DNA from: Ruminococcus sp. UBA5884
GTDB taxonomy: Bacteria > Bacillota > Clostridia > Oscillospirales > Ruminococcaceae
Length of the DNA: 16,978 bases
Assembly (NCBI GenBank): GCA_002431975.1
Contig: DJFA01000085.1
Location: 1 to 16,978, forward strand
Direction of reading: 5' to 3'
Shown here: piece by piece, positions 7,979-14,840 of the stretch
How the letters are laid out: the number at the start of each line of letters is the position of its first letter
How positions within the stretch are numbered: the stretch's first letter is position 1
The notes under the pieces: generated by a model
What the model saw: only the letters and a program-made list of their open reading frames with translations
Told to the model about the DNA's origin: nothing
Database searches by the model: none
Position numbers and translations under genes: made by a program

Positions 7979-7999
7979 GTGAGTGATAGTATCGCTTAC
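7979..7999. repeat. Imperfect 21-bp palindrome in the divergent intergenic region
   Basis: GTGAGTGAT (7979-7987) faces ATCGCTTAC (7991-7999), complementary apart from two G-T type mismatches. It is placed between two divergent promoters, where an operator could sit. Function is unknown. Confidence 0.4.
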
Positions 8000-8043
8000 C
8001 TGTGGCATACTATGAATAACAGTCATTAGATCAGAGGAGTTGT

Positions 8044-8080
8044 TTTCTGAATAGTTTTTCACTGAAATTTTATTCAGAAA
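8044..8080. promoter_or_regulatory. Inverted repeat next to the -35 box, operator candidate
   Basis: TTTCTGAATA (8044-8053) and its exact complement TATTCAGAAA (8071-8080) end one base before the -35 box of the downstream promoter. Related TTCAG motifs recur at 8120-8135 (CTGAA, six bases, TTCAG) and around 8145, beyond the -10 box. The arrangement suits binding of a repressor or activator; none is identified. Confidence 0.5.
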
Positions 8081-8081
8081 C

Positions 8082-8110
8082 TTGACATCCGCAAAGTGTT
8101 GTGTTATAAT
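8082..8110 (+). promoter_or_regulatory. Perfect consensus sigma-A promoter
   Basis: TTGACA (8082-8087), exactly 17 bases, TATAAT (8105-8110). It drives the DUF234-type ATPase, with a leader of about 50 bases. A promoter this strong with operator-like repeats suggests a gene held down by a regulator. Confidence 0.85.
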
Positions 8111-8165
8111 ATCATTATACTGAAAAATTATTCAGAGAAAATATTTTCAGAAAAGAAGTGATGCT

Positions 8166-9539
8166 ATGTTTATCGGCAGAGAAAAAGAACTCGGACAGTT
8201 GAATGCCGAGCTTTCTTCATGGAAACGCAAAACGGCGGTGCTGGTCTACGGCAAGCGCAGGGTCGGAAAATCCACTTTGCTGAGCGAAGCTGCAAAGTGT
8301 TTTGAAGGTGTCGTCATCAACCATATGTGCGTGACAAGCACCTTTGAAGGAAATATGGAACTGATATACCGGAGCGTTTCGGAGGGGCTTGGTCTGCCGA
8401 ATATCCGATTCGGCTCTCTCTTCGAGATGATGGATTACCTGAACACCCTGGACAAAAAGATACTGCTCATCATTGACGAGTATCCCTATCTGAAACAGAC
8501 CAAAAAGAAAAACGAGGTCGATTCCTATATGCAGGCGGTCATCGACAGGCTGCCCGAAAATGTCAAACTGGTACTCTGCGGTTCATACATCACCGTAATG
8601 AAGGAACTGCTGGAGGAGGGCAATCCGCTGTTCGGACGGTTCTCGCTGATACAGCATATCCGTGACTTTGACTACCTTGACGCAGCGAAATTCTATCCGG
8701 AGCTTGACCTGCGTGACAAGGTCGCTTTCTATGCCGTGTTCGGCGGAAGTCCCTATGTTCTGGAAAATCTGGATACAAGTCTGACAGTTCGGGAAAACAT
8801 CGAGCGTCTGCTGCTGCCCGAAACAGGGCTGGTGCGGTCACATATCGAGAATGTCATGCTCAAAGAGATACAGAAGACTTTCGATGCACGGATACTGGAA
8901 ATACTCGGCAACGGCAAGAAGCGTTACAGCGAGATACGGGACAAAATAGCGAACAGCGAGACAGGTCTGCTTGATAAGCAGTTGAAGATTTTGCTCGACA
9001 TGGAGACCATCCAAAAAACCGAACCCATCAACCGCCGGAACGACAAGAAAAAGCAGTTCTATGAGATCGTGGATAATCTGATGCGGTTCTATTTCACGTT
9101 CATTTTCGGCAAGGCAGGAACGATCGCACGTATCGGTGAAGAGCAGTTCTTCAATCGAAATATTGACGCTGTACTGGAGCAATTCGTCAGCAGACGACTT
9201 GAAGGCATCGCTCTGCAATACTTCCACAGAGCTGCTATGTGGGGCAAATATCCCGATATCGACGATTTCGGCAGCTATTGGTACGATGACCCTGCAACCA
9301 AGACCAACGGCGAGTTTGACTGCGTGATACGGTGCGGGGAGCAGTATGATTTCTACGAATGCAAATACTTCGACCGCCCTATGACCCTTGAAGAATGCCG
9401 ACAGGAAAAGGAACAGCTTGACAGCATAAAGGGCATCACCGTGTCGGGCGTGGGATTTGTCTGCACGGGAGGATTTGCATTCGAGGGTGCTGAGGGATTC
9501 ACACTCATTGACGGAAAAATGCTTTATTTCAACGAATGA
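8166..9539 (+). CDS. AAA ATPase with DUF234-type C-terminal domain
   Basis: The N-terminus 'MFIGREKELGQL' and Walker A GKRRVGKST (29-37), with Walker B ILLIIDEYPYL (99-109), are those of the archaeal-type ATPase family (PF01637). The C-terminal part matches DUF234 (PF03008): a GEFD segment near residues 382-385 and ECK at 398-400 form a D...E-x-K pattern like that of PD-(D/E)XK nucleases. The usual length is about 450 residues, and this is 457, so it looks complete. Cellular role is unknown; such genes occur as single mobile cargo genes in bacteria and archaea. ATG 8166 is chosen because the conserved MFIGRE begins the protein; the ribosome binding site is weak (AAGAAGTG), and another ATG at 8161 is out of frame. 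Codon use is G/C-richer than in the helicase upstream. A strong terminator follows. Confidence 0.85.
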   Translation: MFIGREKELGQLNAELSSWKRKTAVLVYGKRRVGKSTLLSEAAKCFEGVVINHMCVTSTFEGNMELIYRSVSEGLGLPNIRFGSLFEMMDYLNTLDKKILLIIDEYPYLKQTKKKNEVDSYMQAVIDRLPENVKLVLCGSYITVMKELLEEGNPLFGRFSLIQHIRDFDYLDAAKFYPELDLRDKVAFYAVFGGSPYVLENLDTSLTVRENIERLLLPETGLVRSHIENVMLKEIQKTFDARILEILGNGKKRYSEIRDKIANSETGLLDKQLKILLDMETIQKTEPINRRNDKKKQFYEIVDNLMRFYFTFIFGKAGTIARIGEEQFFNRNIDAVLEQFVSRRLEGIALQYFHRAAMWGKYPDIDDFGSYWYDDPATKTNGEFDCVIRCGEQYDFYECKYFDRPMTLEECRQEKEQLDSIKGITVSGVGFVCTGGFAFEGAEGFTLIDGKMLYFNE

Positions 9540-9544
9540 AAAAA

Positions 9545-9584
9545 GCCGCCGCTCAGGACGAACCTGAACGGCGGTTTATGTTTT
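9545..9584 (+). terminator. Intrinsic terminator of the DUF234 ATPase gene
   Basis: CCGCCG-C-TCAGG (9546-9557) pairs with CCTGA-A-CGGCGG (9563-9574), one internal mismatch, five-base loop, followed by TTTATGTTTT. Confidence 0.85.
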
Positions 9585-9587
9585 CAT

Positions 9588-9644
9588 GTCATCCGATTTT
9601 GTCATCCTGCTTGTCATCCACTTTGAATTTAGGGTGACAAATCG
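9588..9644. repeat. GTCATCC repeat cluster with inverted partner
   Basis: GTCATCC occurs at 9588-9594, 9601-9607 and 9613-9619, spaced 13 and 12 bases. CGATTTTGTCATCC (9594-9607) has an inverted partner at 9632-9644, whose complement is CGATTTGTCACCC. The cluster lies exactly where accessory genes give way to chromosomal ones, so it could be an element end, an attachment or binding site, or a dispersed genomic repeat. Confidence 0.5.
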
Positions 9645-9675
9645 CATTTTTGAGCTATTTGGAAGATGCTGTCAA

Positions 9676-9694
9676 TTTTCTGAATATCAGAAAA
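9676..9694. repeat. Perfect 8-bp hairpin downstream of the GGGtGRT gene
   Basis: TTTTCTGA (9676-9683), three-base loop, TCAGAAAA (9687-9694), ten bases past the stop of the minus-strand gene. In that direction it is followed by TTGACAGC, not a U-run, so a standard terminator is doubtful; it may stabilise the 3' end of the mRNA. Confidence 0.45.
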
Positions 9695-9703
9695 CCGCAT
9701 ATT

Positions 9704-10705
9704 TTAGCCCTTCATAGCCTCTTCAACCGCAACAGCACAAGCAACAGTAGCACCAACCATCGGGTTGTTGCCCATACCAATAAGACCCATCATTTCAACA
9801 TGAGCCGGAACAGAAGAAGAGCCAGCGAACTGAGCATCAGAATGCATTCTTCCCATAGTATCAGTCATACCATAAGAAGCCGGACCTGCAGCCATATTGT
9901 CAGGATGGAGAGTACGTCCTGTACCGCCGCCTGAAGCAACAGAGAAATATTTCTTGCCCTGTTCGATACATTCTTTTTTGTAAGTACCTGCAACAGGATG
10001 CTGGAAACGAGTCGGGTTAGTTGAGTTACCTGTGATAGAAACGTCAACGCCTTCCTTATGCATGATAGCAACGCCTTCAGTAACATCGTTAGCACCATAG
10101 CAGTTAACCTTTGCACGGAGACCAGTTGAATAAGCCTTGCGGAAAACTTCCTTTACCTGACCTGTATAGTAATCCATTTCAGTTTCAACATAAGTAAAAC
10201 CGTTTATTCTGGCAATAATCTGAGCAGCGTCTTTTCCGAGACCGTTAAGGATAACTCTGAGAGGTTCTTTACGAACTTTGTTAGCTTTTTCAGCGATACC
10301 GATAGCACCTTCAGCAGCAGCGAAAGATTCGTGACCTGCGAGGAAAGCGAAACATTTAGTATTTTCTTCAAGGAGCATTTTACCGAGGTTGCCGTGACCA
10401 AGACCAACTTTTCTCTGGTCAGCAACAGAGCCAGGAATGCAGAAAGACTGGAGTCCTTCACCAATAGCAGCAGCAGCTTCTGAAGCCTTTGTGCAGCCTT
10501 TCTTGATAGCGATAGCACAGCCTACAGTGTAAGCCCACTTAGCATTTTCAAAGCAGATAGGCTGAATGCCTTCAGTAATTTTATATGGGTCAAAACCTTT
10601 TTCCTTACAGATATCAGCACATTCTTCAATAGAATTGATACCATATTTAGCGAGAACTTCGAGAATCTGTTTTTCTCTTCTCTCGTATGATTCAAATAAA
10701 GCCAT
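9704..10705 (-). CDS. GGGtGRT family protein
   Basis: The 333-residue product contains GGGTGRTLHPDNMA (about residues 260-273), the motif that gives the GGGtGRT family its name. Other conserved-looking glycine-rich parts are GHGNLGKMLLEENTKCFAFL and the C-terminal GLIGMGNNPMVGATVA. The biochemical function is not established as far as I know. It follows the NifU-like gene by 18 bases in the same direction, and GGAGG lies nine bases before ATG 10705, so the two are one operon and probably work together, perhaps on an iron-sulfur or other metal-linked process. No signal peptide or membrane segment is seen. Codon use is strongly biased and uniform, as in well-expressed genes. Full length appears present. 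Confidence 0.85.
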   Translation of the reverse strand: MALFESYERREKQILEVLAKYGINSIEECADICKEKGFDPYKITEGIQPICFENAKWAYTVGCAIAIKKGCTKASEAAAAIGEGLQSFCIPGSVADQRKVGLGHGNLGKMLLEENTKCFAFLAGHESFAAAEGAIGIAEKANKVRKEPLRVILNGLGKDAAQIIARINGFTYVETEMDYYTGQVKEVFRKAYSTGLRAKVNCYGANDVTEGVAIMHKEGVDVSITGNSTNPTRFQHPVAGTYKKECIEQGKKYFSVASGGGTGRTLHPDNMAAGPASYGMTDTMGRMHSDAQFAGSSSVPAHVEMMGLIGMGNNPMVGATVACAVAVEEAMKG

Positions 10706-10723
10706 TATAAAGTTCCTCCTTAA

Positions 10724-11416
10724 TTACTGTTTACGAGGGTCAATGATTTTTACAGCATCGTTTACTCTGCCGTACTGACCCTGAGCTTTTTCAAAAGCAG
10801 TGTTTGCATCATCGCCGGCTTTGATGAAGTCCATCATCTTGCCGAAGTTTACAAACTTGTAGCCGATAATTTCATCATCTTCATTAAGAGCGAGACCGGT
10901 TACATATCCGTCAGTCATTTCGAGGTAACGAGGACCTTTTGCGAGAGTGCCATACATAGTACCAACCTGTGAACGAAGACCCTTACCGAGGTCTTCAAGA
11001 CCTGCACCGATAGTAAGACCGTCTTCAGAGAAAGCACTCTGAGTTCTTCCGTAAACAATCTGGAGGAAAAGTTCTCTCATAGCAGTATTGATAGCATCGC
11101 ATACGAGGTCAGTATTGAGAGCTTCAAGAATAGTTCTGCCCGGGAGGATTTCAGCAGCCATAGCAGCTGAATGAGTCATACCGGAACATCCGACAGTTTC
11201 AACGAGAGCTTCCTGTATAACGCCGCCCTTTACATTGAGAGTAAGTTTACAAGTACCCTGCTGAGGAGCACACCAGCCGATACCGTGAGTAAATCCTGAT
11301 ATATCAGAGATTTCCTTAGCTTTTACCCATTTAGCTTCTTCCGGAATAGGGGCAGCACCATGAGCAACACCCTGAGCAACAGGGCACATTGTTTCAACTT
11401 CATGAGAATAATTCAT
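10724..11416 (-). CDS. NifU/IscU-like iron-sulfur cluster scaffold protein
   Basis: Residues about 40-125 match the NifU N-terminal/IscU fold: GIGWC with Cys49, Cys56, then the family's central GCSGMTHSAAMAAEILPGRT with Cys77, and Cys106 in NTDLVCDAIN. These cysteines fit the ligands that hold a transient cluster in IscU-type scaffolds, although the exact spacing differs from classical IscU. At 230 residues it is longer than IscU (about 130), with extra N-terminal (containing Cys11) and C-terminal parts. It is first gene of an operon with the GGGtGRT gene. ATG 11416 is preceded by AAAGGAG at 12 bases and by a clear promoter. No cysteine desulfurase gene is nearby, so it may be a specialised rather than general scaffold. 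Confidence 0.8.
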   Translation of the reverse strand: MNYSHEVETMCPVAQGVAHGAAPIPEEAKWVKAKEISDISGFTHGIGWCAPQQGTCKLTLNVKGGVIQEALVETVGCSGMTHSAAMAAEILPGRTILEALNTDLVCDAINTAMRELFLQIVYGRTQSAFSEDGLTIGAGLEDLGKGLRSQVGTMYGTLAKGPRYLEMTDGYVTGLALNEDDEIIGYKFVNFGKMMDFIKAGDDANTAFEKAQGQYGRVNDAVKIIDPRKQ

Positions 11417-11443
11417 AGTCTTACAAAACTCCTTTCAGTTTTC

Positions 11444-11460
11444 GTGTATATAAAATACAC
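11444..11460 (-). other. Hairpin in the 5' leader of the NifU-like mRNA
   Basis: GTGTAT (11444-11449) and ATACAC (11455-11460) form a short stem just after the likely transcription start and upstream of the ribosome binding site. It may protect the 5' end of the mRNA; too small for a riboswitch. Confidence 0.35.
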
Positions 11461-11470
11461 CTGCAAAGAT

Positions 11471-11499
11471 ATTATACTACAAAAAAGAGTATTTTTCAA
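11471..11499 (-). promoter_or_regulatory. Promoter of the NifU-like/GGGtGRT operon
   Basis: Minus strand: TTGAAA (11499-11494), 17-base spacer, TATAAT (11476-11471), about 55 bases ahead of the start codon. Confidence 0.75.
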
Positions 11500-11548
11500 G
11501 TATTTTTTTGACCAAATCTGAAATAATGACAGAAAAACTTTATAGTCA

Positions 11549-11890
11549 TCAGAAATTGGTGTTATTCCAGCCCCAGTTGCTGACTTCATTGTATTTTACA
11601 TAGGTTCTTGAAGGGCTTACGGAGATTGCATCATCAAGTACAGAGCATATTTTTCCGGTAAGTTTTTCATAGTCAGAAGGAGCAGCTTTTCCGAATATGC
11701 TTACATCAACCATAGCACATGGTGAGCTGCTGCCTTTGAACCAGAGTTTTTTTGCGGATTCGATTTCAACCATAAGCCAGTTTTCGCTTTTTCCGGGGAT
11801 TGCAGAGATTGCCTGTCCGAGAGCAGATTTTATCTGTTCTTCCTTGTCAGGACTGACAGGAACATTGACTTTTACATTGATAAACGGCAT
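11549..11890 (-). CDS. Tautomerase/MIF-related protein
   Basis: The 113-residue product begins MPFINVKVNVPV. A proline directly after the start Met is the hallmark of the tautomerase/MIF superfamily, where it becomes the catalytic N-terminal base. The length and the internal 'WLMVEIESAKKLWFKGSSSP' segment, followed by a second beta-alpha-beta half, fit phenylpyruvate tautomerase/MIF-like proteins. ATG 11890 is chosen over the in-frame ATG 11899 because AAGGAG lies nine bases upstream of it and the proline must follow the start. It lies 48 bases after the SCIFF maturase stop, same strand, with no terminator between, so co-transcription is likely. Whether it has a role in peptide maturation is unknown. 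The substrate cannot be told from sequence. Confidence 0.75.
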   Translation of the reverse strand: MPFINVKVNVPVSPDKEEQIKSALGQAISAIPGKSENWLMVEIESAKKLWFKGSSSPCAMVDVSIFGKAAPSDYEKLTGKICSVLDDAISVSPSRTYVKYNEVSNWGWNNTNF

Positions 11891-11938
11891 ATAAAACATC
11901 TCCTTTTTTATAGTTTTATCATATATTCATAAGGGATA

Positions 11939-13309
11939 TCAGTTCTGTTCTGCATCGAGTCTTGCAGCCTTTAATACTATGGCACATTCAAGACGTTTCT
12001 TTTCCATCTGGCAGGAAAGTTTATGAGCATTATGGATATCGCCCATATACTGATAGTTATTTGCATTACAGCCGCCGCTGCAATAGAATTTAGCCCAGCA
12101 CTGTCTGCATTCAGGCTTTGTATATACATGAGCCTTTGAAAATTCGCCCTTCATATCGAGATTGAAAGTGCCGTCATTGACATTTCCCATTTTATATTCA
12201 TCTATTCCGACAAACTGATGACATGGGAAGATATCGCCGTCAGGAGTTACGGCAACATATTCATTTCCGCAGCCGCAGCCTCTTAAACGTTTGATTGCAC
12301 AAGGACCCTGGTCGAGGTCAACCATGAAATGAAAGAAATTGAATTTTCCGCCTTTCTTTTCATTTTCGAGGATTTTAGCAGTAAGTTTTTCATATTCGCT
12401 GAAAACGGCAGGGAGTTCCTTTTCAGTTATTGCATAATTTTCCTTTGCATCGCATACAACCGGTTCAACGGATATCTGGTCAAATCCTGCCTTATAGAGA
12501 GCGAATACATCTTCAGAGAAATCAAGGTTATATTTTGTGAAAGTTCCTCTTACATAGTATTCCTTGTCGCCTCTTTTATCGACAAGTTTTTTGAATGATT
12601 CAATTATCTTGTCATAGCAGCCTGAGCCGTCAACACGTTTTCTCACACGGTCATTTACTTCTTTTCTGCCGTCTATTGAGAGTACAACATTTGACATTTC
12701 CTTATTGATGAAATCAATTTTATCGTCATCAAGGAGCAGACCGTTTGTAGTGATTGTGAATCTGAAATTCTTGTTGTATTCCTTTTCCTTTGAGCGTGCA
12801 TATTCAACAATCTGTTTTACGGTATTGAAGTTCATAAGCGGTTCGCCGCCGAAGAAATCAAGTTCAAGATTCTGACGGTTTGCGGATTTTTCAAGAAGGA
12901 AATCAATGGCATTCTTACCGGTTTCAAAGTCCATAAGTTTTCTGCCTTTTCCGAAGTCACCGGTTGAAGCAAAACAGTATTCGCATCTTAAATTACAGTC
13001 ATGAGCTATATTAAGACACATGGCTTTTACGGGAGAAGCGACTGAATACTGTGCATATTTTTCGTAATCATCATCAGAAAAGAGGATTTTCTGGTTATAA
13101 AGTTCCTTTATTTCGTCATAGCATGATTTTATATCATCTTCATTATAGAATAATTTGAGCTTGTCAAGAACAGCTTCAGGACATGAGTCCTCAAACGGCG
13201 GTTCAACGTTATCAAGCAAATCATACGTCAGTTCATCAACTACATGAACACCGCCGCTGTTAACATCAAGCACGATGTTATAGCCATTAAGTTTATACTT
13301 ATGTATCAT
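11939..13309 (-). CDS. scfB: Radical SAM/SPASM thioether maturase of the SCIFF peptide
   Basis: A 456-residue radical SAM enzyme. The N-terminal about 90 residues resemble a peptide-recognition (RRE-like) domain. The SAM-binding 4Fe-4S motif is CNLRCEYC (Cys105, Cys109, Cys112). The C-terminal SPASM part has many cysteines: GPCAIKRLRGCGCGNEY, DIFPCHQF and CRQCWAKFYCSGGCNAN, binding two auxiliary clusters in the family. It installs thioether cross-links between cysteine sulfurs and residues of the SCIFF precursor, as shown for the related CteB/CteA pair. The scfA precursor lies 77 bases upstream on the same strand, which fixes the assignment. AGGAG lies nine bases before ATG 13309. The tautomerase-like gene follows. 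It appears complete. Confidence 0.92.
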   Translation of the reverse strand: MIHKYKLNGYNIVLDVNSGGVHVVDELTYDLLDNVEPPFEDSCPEAVLDKLKLFYNEDDIKSCYDEIKELYNQKILFSDDDYEKYAQYSVASPVKAMCLNIAHDCNLRCEYCFASTGDFGKGRKLMDFETGKNAIDFLLEKSANRQNLELDFFGGEPLMNFNTVKQIVEYARSKEKEYNKNFRFTITTNGLLLDDDKIDFINKEMSNVVLSIDGRKEVNDRVRKRVDGSGCYDKIIESFKKLVDKRGDKEYYVRGTFTKYNLDFSEDVFALYKAGFDQISVEPVVCDAKENYAITEKELPAVFSEYEKLTAKILENEKKGGKFNFFHFMVDLDQGPCAIKRLRGCGCGNEYVAVTPDGDIFPCHQFVGIDEYKMGNVNDGTFNLDMKGEFSKAHVYTKPECRQCWAKFYCSGGCNANNYQYMGDIHNAHKLSCQMEKKRLECAIVLKAARLDAEQN

Positions 13310-13335
13310 AAAACAAATCTCCTAAAACAAAATTT

Positions 13336-13357
13336 AAAGGGACATAAAAGTCCCTTT
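13336..13357 (-). terminator. Hairpin between scfA and scfB, possible partial terminator
   Basis: AAAGGGAC (13336-13343) pairs with GTCCCTTT (13350-13357). In the minus direction it is followed by AAATTTTGTTTT, a weak U-tract. This would let scfA be made in excess over scfB. On the plus strand it has a good T-run, but no plus-strand gene ends here. Confidence 0.5.
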
Positions 13358-13386
13358 TTTTCTGCTATTAATCAGATGTCAGCAAA

Positions 13387-13524
13387 TTATCTTTCGCATT
13401 TCTGATTTGCAACAGTGCATGAAGTCTTGCAGGCTGACTGACATGATGCCTGGCACTTTCCGCAGCCGCCCTTTTCAGCAGATTCCTTAAGATTAGCCTT
13501 GTTGATAGTTTTTACATGCTTCAT
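13387..13524 (-). CDS. scfA: SCIFF ranthipeptide precursor (six cysteines in 45 residues)
   Basis: The 45-codon ORF starts at ATG 13524, nine bases after GGAGG, and encodes a leader MKHVKTINKANLKESAEKGG followed by a core with cysteines at 21, 24, 28, 32, 36 and 43, including CQSACKTSCTVANQKC. Length, cysteine count and this nearly invariant core identify the SCIFF family, widespread in Clostridia. The maturase gene is directly downstream. In studied relatives, cysteines are joined by thioether bonds to other residues of the core, such as a threonine; T34 and T37 are candidates here by position only. The physiological role of the mature peptide is not settled. No dedicated export gene is seen nearby. 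Confidence 0.95.
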   Translation of the reverse strand: MKHVKTINKANLKESAEKGGCGKCQASCQSACKTSCTVANQKCER

Positions 13525-13558
13525 AACATTAAACCTCCATATTCAATACTTTCTATAT

Positions 13559-13587
13559 ATTATAGCACAGCAATTTCAAAAATTCAA
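13559..13587 (-). promoter_or_regulatory. Promoter of scfA-scfB-tautomerase
   Basis: Minus strand: TTGAAT (13587-13582), 17-base spacer, TATAAT (13564-13559), about 35 bases ahead of scfA. Confidence 0.8.
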
Positions 13588-13713
13588 GTTTTTTTTTGAT
13601 ATAAGCTGTTTGTTCAGTAATGTTTTACATTTTTGATAATCTGAAACGTTTAAGAAAGTATAATATACATATGAATTTTATGGAATCTGCACAATAAAAA
13701 AGATATCAGACAG

Positions 13714-13742
13714 TAGACAAACTTCAAATTAAGTGTTATAAT
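13714..13742 (+). promoter_or_regulatory. Promoter of the rsmD-coaD operon
   Basis: TAGACA (13714-13719), 17-base spacer, TATAAT (13737-13742). A second TATAAT at 13659-13664 lacks a well-spaced -35 box. Confidence 0.7.
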
Positions 13743-13779
13743 ATAAGAAATGTTATCATGAAAGGAATTTACTGATATA

Positions 13780-14325
13780 ATGCGAGTTATTACCGGCTCT
13801 GCTAAAGGCAGACGACTTAAAACAGCTGAAGGCATGGAGGTTCGTCCTACTTCCGACAAGGTAAAGGAAGCCGTTTTTTCAGCGATACAGTTTGATATCA
13901 TAAATGCAAAGGTACTTGATTTGTTTTCAGGAAGCGGTCAGATGGGCATAGAAGCTTTAAGCCGAGGTGCTGCTTATGCCGTGTTCACTGATATTTCAAA
14001 GAAATCAGCAGCCATTACAAAAGAAAATCTTTCATCAACCAGTCTTGAAAAAAATGCACGTGTGATAATTACTGATGCAACTGAATTTGTAAAAACAACA
14101 TCTGATACCTTTGATATCGCAATACTTGACCCGCCCTACAGACATGGACTTATTGAAAAAGTACTGCCATATCTTTCAAAAATCATGAATGACGGCGGCA
14201 CTGTCATCTGTGAGCATGAAAAGGAACTTGTTCTTGATGGAAGCTATGAAAATATGTCTGTCAGAAAAACATATAATTACGGAAAAATCTCCGTTACAGT
14301 ATTTTCCGTAAACAGAGAGGACTGA
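13780..14325 (+). CDS. rsmD: 16S rRNA (guanine966-N2)-methyltransferase
   Basis: RsmD methylates G966 of 16S rRNA in the small ribosomal subunit with SAM. The 181-residue protein has the expected start MRVITGSAKGRRL and 'VRPTSDKVKEAVFSAI', SAM-binding motif I DLFSGSGQMGIEAL (47-60) and the catalytic DPPY (117-120) of amino-methyltransferases. Its length is normal. ATG 13780 has AAAGGA at about 13 bases. coaD starts seven bases after its stop, a pairing that is common in Firmicutes. Confidence 0.93.
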   Translation: MRVITGSAKGRRLKTAEGMEVRPTSDKVKEAVFSAIQFDIINAKVLDLFSGSGQMGIEALSRGAAYAVFTDISKKSAAITKENLSSTSLEKNARVIITDATEFVKTTSDTFDIAILDPPYRHGLIEKVLPYLSKIMNDGGTVICEHEKELVLDGSYENMSVRKTYNYGKISVTVFSVNRED

Positions 14326-14332
14326 AAAATTT

Positions 14333-14824
14333 ATGAGACGTGTTGCAGTATGCCCCGGAAGCTTTGACCCTGTAACCCTTGGTCATCTTGATATATTCAG
14401 GAGAGCTTCAAAACTTTTTGACAAGGTTATAATCCTTGTATCCGTCAATCCTTCAAAATCTCCGAGCTTTACACCGATTGAACGCATACGCATGATTGAA
14501 ACCGTAATAGAAAATACTCCGGGCATGGATAATATAGTAATAGATATACTTGACGGTCTGCTTGCTGACTATGTTCAGCGTGTGGGAGCAGTTGCCATTG
14601 TAAAAGGTCTGCGTGCCGTCAGCGACTTTGAATATGAATTTCAGATGGCTCTTGCCAATAAAAAGCTTTATCCTGATGCTGAAACGGTTTTCCTTACTAC
14701 AAGCACTGAAAATATGTATCTCAGTTCAAGCGTTGTAAAGCAGATTGCAAGCTTCAGCGGCGATATAAGTTCATTTGTTCCGGAATGCATTCTCAATGAT
14801 ATAAAAAACAGAATTGTAAAATAA
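14333..14824 (+). CDS. coaD: Pantetheine-phosphate adenylyltransferase
   Basis: CoaD joins 4'-phosphopantetheine and ATP to make dephospho-CoA, the fourth step of CoA synthesis, in the cytoplasm. The 163-residue protein shows the nucleotidyltransferase motif GSFDPVTLGH with T/H-x-G-H at 15-18, KGLRAVSDFEYEFQMA (91-106) and the C-terminal SSSVVKQIASFSGD, all family hallmarks. Length is as expected. Second gene of the rsmD operon, with GAGAGG ahead of ATG 14333. Confidence 0.95.
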   Translation: MRRVAVCPGSFDPVTLGHLDIFRRASKLFDKVIILVSVNPSKSPSFTPIERIRMIETVIENTPGMDNIVIDILDGLLADYVQRVGAVAIVKGLRAVSDFEYEFQMALANKKLYPDAETVFLTTSTENMYLSSSVVKQIASFSGDISSFVPECILNDIKNRIVK

Positions 14825-14840
14825 CAAGGAGGCTAAAAAA

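Noticed and set aside
8838..9227. Minus-strand open frame of 129 codons
   Set aside because: Antisense shadow of the DUF234 ATPase, without a ribosome binding site.
9650..9934. Plus-strand open frame of 94 codons at the island edge
   Set aside because: Mostly antisense to the 3' end of the GGGtGRT gene; Ser/His/Arg-rich composition typical of a shadow frame.
13659..13690. TATAAT at 13659 with an 8-codon ORF from 13671
   Set aside because: No well-spaced -35 box and no ribosome binding site for the tiny ORF; at most a weak secondary promoter.
13650..13901. Minus-strand open frame of 83 codons upstream of scfA
   Set aside because: Overlaps the start of rsmD in antisense and the rsmD promoter; no ribosome binding site.
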